Source of the DNA: an uncultured bacterium
GTDB lineage: Bacteria; Bacteroidota; Bacteroidia; Bacteroidales; Bacteroidaceae
Direction of reading: 5' to 3'
DNA length: 64,000 nt
Assembly: GCA_905216095.1 (NCBI GenBank)
Contig: CAJMSQ010000006.1
Coordinates: 1 to 64,000 of the forward strand
Shown: positions 63,913 through 64,000 of the stretch, piece by piece
How positions within the stretch are numbered: position 1 is the first letter of the stretch
Layout: every line of letters begins with the position of its first letter
Program-made: the position numbers and the translations under genes
Notes under the pieces: model-generated
What the model saw: the letters and a program-made list of their open reading frames with translations, nothing else
The model's database searches: none
What the model was told of the DNA's origin: nothing

Positions 63913-63951
63913 CCGGACGGCCGGCCGTCCGGTTATAATTGCTTACCTTTG
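63913..63951 (+). promoter_or_regulatory. Promoter with 20-bp palindrome for a gene beyond the right edge
   Basis: The perfect palindrome CCGGACGGCCGGCCGTCCGG (63913-63932) lies 11 bp ahead of the -7 box TACCTTTG (63944-63951). It would drive a plus-strand gene outside the window and overlaps the -33 region, so it may be an operator. Confidence 0.5.
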
Positions 63952-64000
63952 CACAAAGGGATTGATTCCTTTATATAAGATAGGCTTTAACTTCACTTGC

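Overview
This 64 kb window reads as chromosomal DNA of a GC-rich member of the Bacteroidales, probably close to Prevotellaceae. The evidence is: promoters of the Bacteroidetes type (TTTG, about 20 nt, then TAnnTTTG) in front of many genes; the MurF-alanine racemase fusion; the neighbourhood carboxynorspermidine synthase-like gene / bcp / recA; TonB-dependent receptors; a BspA-like leucine-rich repeat surface protein; a serine-type sulfatase; and families such as GSCFA, DUF4301, DUF4923 and DUF1599. I cannot name the species.

Layout. 1-658 is the end of a PIF1-like helicase gene cut by the window edge. 760-4620 is an AT-rich, foreign-looking block: an XRE regulator, an HsdR-N-type nuclease-like protein and an AlbA_2/ATPase (Schlafen-like) regulator, i.e. 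a candidate defence cassette. 5-29 kb is core genome: a TonB receptor, GSCFA, murF-alr, dnaA, thrA, a GHL10 glycosidase, clpB, a sulfatase, glmM, a nitroreductase, recA, bcp and the carboxynorspermidine synthase-like gene. 29-34 kb holds an acyltransferase, a Fic protein, a lipocalin-like lipoprotein and DUF4301. 34.7-41.6 kb is an RND efflux operon (adaptor, pump, outer-membrane factor) followed by an lpxA-like gene. 42.3-46 kb is a minus-strand run DUF1599, DoxX/TpiA (one continuous frame), SPOR, folE. 46-64 kb holds a porin, a NarL-type two-component pair, the BspA-like protein, queDE, DUF4923, a second TonB receptor, DUF2807, a LytS/LytR-type two-component pair and ndk.

The most striking content is not a gene. 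Eight copies of an intergenic element of 250-278 bp (family A) occur, about one per 8 kb, in both orientations. Each has TTAACA-type inverted ends, a promoter, a terminator-like hairpin about 35 nt after the predicted start, and a pair of long palindromic arms whose sequences change together between copies. It looks like a miniature mobile element or a multicopy structured small RNA. A second family (B; three copies of about 85 bp) is a palindromic hairpin whose edge carries a complete TTTG-20-TATCTTTG promoter. Two of the three copies supply the apparent promoter of a gene (nitroreductase, lipocalin-like lipoprotein), so family B behaves like a portable promoter.

Other points of interest are the in-frame DoxX-TpiA junction, two promoter-plus-terminator units that may be small RNAs, and several perfect palindromes sitting against -7 boxes. 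No tRNA, rRNA, CRISPR array, complete insertion sequence or replication origin was recognised.
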